Source: Odontocerum albicorne (lineage: Eukaryota > Arthropoda > Insecta > Trichoptera > Odontoceridae). From it: a stretch of DNA of 64,000 nucleotides. The DNA lies in NCBI GenBank assembly GCA_949825065.1, contig OX463856.1:13887238-13951237 (forward strand), in the 5' to 3' direction. The position numbers and the translations under genes are program-made. Numbering within the stretch: the stretch's first letter is position 1; each line of letters begins with the position of its first letter. The notes under the pieces are model-generated. The model saw only the letters and a list, made by a program, of their open reading frames with translations. It was not told the origin of the DNA and searched no databases. Shown one piece after another: positions 63,098 through 64,000 of the stretch.

Positions 63098-63533
63098 TAA
63101 AGGGTCTTTAAAATTGAGCGTTTTTTTTTATTCTTTGATAAAACACAGATGGCGTCGCGAACTTGCCTGGGTCTTGTGACATTTGAGAAGCGACTTTATA
63201 AAAATGAAGTCGTATACATTACAACAACGCGTTCAAATTGTTGAATTATTTTATGTATTGTAATCTCCGGAAACGGTGATGTTAATTGGACACCAAGTTA
63301 GAACCGCAATTATGGCAAAATGTCATCGAAATTTTTGACAAAAGAATGGATATCTGTGGAGCTGCAAGAGGTGGACACTTGGTGGATATTGTTTTTTGTG
63401 TTTAAATGTCATACATTAAACTTCAATGACTAATAAAAAGTTTTTTGAAATCAACGCAAATTGTGTGTATTATCATATTCAAGAATTAAAATTAATATAA
63501 TTTAAAAAACCGCTCAATTTGAAAGACCCTTTA
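63098..63533 (+). mobile_element. 432-bp mariner-like internal-deletion derivative
   Basis: Element 63100-63531 between TA dinucleotides. Left end AAGGGTCTTTAAAATTGAGC; right end reversed AAGGGTCTTTCAAATTGAGC, one mismatch in 20, with GGTTTTTT continuing inward. It lies in the TACATACCATCAC flank of a LINE family C copy. Coding remains of both ends of a transposase survive (63204-63263 and 63301-63405). Confidence 0.88.
63204..63405 (+). pseudogene. Mariner-like transposase: first and last codons only
   Basis: ATG 63204 opens 'MKSYTLQQRVQIVELFYV', a helix-turn-helix start like those of mariner-class transposases, and stops at 63261. From 63301 a frame reads 'EPQLWQNVIEIFDKRMDICG', then 'AARGGHLVDIVFCV' and TAA at 63403, a typical C-terminus of the same kind of protein. 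The whole catalytic DDE/D core is missing, consistent with one internal deletion. Confidence 0.8.
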
Positions 63534-63785
63534 CATACCATCACACCATTTCCCTGCCTGGGTATTTCCCTGTCTGGGTATTTTCCCATCTCGACCCACC
63601 TACTTAGTCTCTTCTACATCCTTAGATATATGTTTTCAAAAATCTTCTACAATTTCTCTGATTTTCTATGTTTATTTTTTTCAGAATATCATTATGTTGA
63701 TCCTTTCATTATTTCCTTGATCTTCTTTTTCCACTCCTTCCACTTAAATTTGCACTTCATATTTGTTAAGTATCATATATGAACC
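63534..63785 (-). pseudogene. LINE family C, C-terminal end
   Basis: ACCATCACACCATTTCCCTG starts the usual family C flank, followed by the antisense T-rich segment with the reverse of the 'GGAAGGAGTGGAAAAAGAAG' region. Interrupted on its outer side by the mariner-like element. Confidence 0.5.
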
Positions 63786-64000
63786 CATAGTTGTATTAAA
63801 ATAAAATCATTAAAAACTATTTATTGATTATTTCTTTTAAATCGATGATTATTTTAAGTAAAAACATATTTCAGAAACCAAAATATTAATCTTGTAAAAT
63901 GAGAAAATATTTTAATATTCACCATATTCAGGTAGAATTAAAAAAAATATATCACAAAATATGTTAAAAATAATAGAAATTATATATTAAAATGTAAAGT

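Overview
This window looks like AT-rich, gene-poor repetitive DNA from an insect. I find no convincing complete host protein gene, rRNA or functional tRNA. Nearly everything recognisable is a transposable element or a decayed piece of one. Evidence for an arthropod: mariner, pogo/Tigger-like, hAT-like and piggyBac-like fragments, a Penelope-like element with a GIY-YIG domain, RTE-like and CR1/jockey-like non-LTR retrotransposons, and tRNA-derived SINEs. One dispersed LINE family (called C here, with 'GRPRKVWLDQ' and '..AYP' C-terminal motifs and 'CATCACGCC...GGCAGAG' flanks) resembles repeats I associate with Lepidoptera; that placement is low confidence.

The centrepiece is an 11.1-kb Ty3/gypsy LTR retrotransposon at 14067-25205. 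Its two 857-bp LTRs differ at two positions by eye, it has a perfect 4-bp target duplication (ATTC), and its gag and pol frames are intact, including protease DSG, RT YLDD, RNase H and a DD35E integrase. Gag and pol overlap in the -1 frame at a textbook slippery heptamer, A AAA AAC, followed 9 nt later by a perfect 9-bp stem. Between pol and the 3' LTR lie 4.6 kb without a credible gene, filled with several tandem-repeat systems: about a dozen 92-bp units with an inverted-repeat core, a 61-bp triplet, a 45-bp doublet, and three short hairpins whose stems vary in a compensated way around a constant loop. The element sits inside a 78-bp satellite array that is itself abutted by a 5'-truncated LINE.

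Left arm (1-14066): piggyBac-like MITE with TTAA ends; pogo/Tigger-like MITE inserted in one half of a local duplication, so the other half is an empty-site paralogue; several copies of LINE family C; a decayed Penelope-like element enclosed by inverted repeats and a perfect hairpin; a GC-rich candidate solo LTR; a truncated mariner transposase pseudogene.

Right arm (25206-64000): three sizeable copies and one short remnant of LINE family A, whose 3' tail is shared by the tRNA-derived SINEs; two copies of LINE family B; RTE-like fragments; a 761-bp TA-flanked inverted-repeat element; a 146-bp near-perfect palindrome of two Penelope-like tails; a 731-bp inverted-repeat element with internal repeated motifs; an 807-bp hAT derivative with an 8-bp target duplication and a surviving transposase C-terminus; a 432-bp mariner-like derivative keeping only the first and last codons of its transposase; and several minisatellites. 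A cluster of short open frames with splice-like edges at 59335-60920 is the only place where host exons look possible, and I could not identify them.
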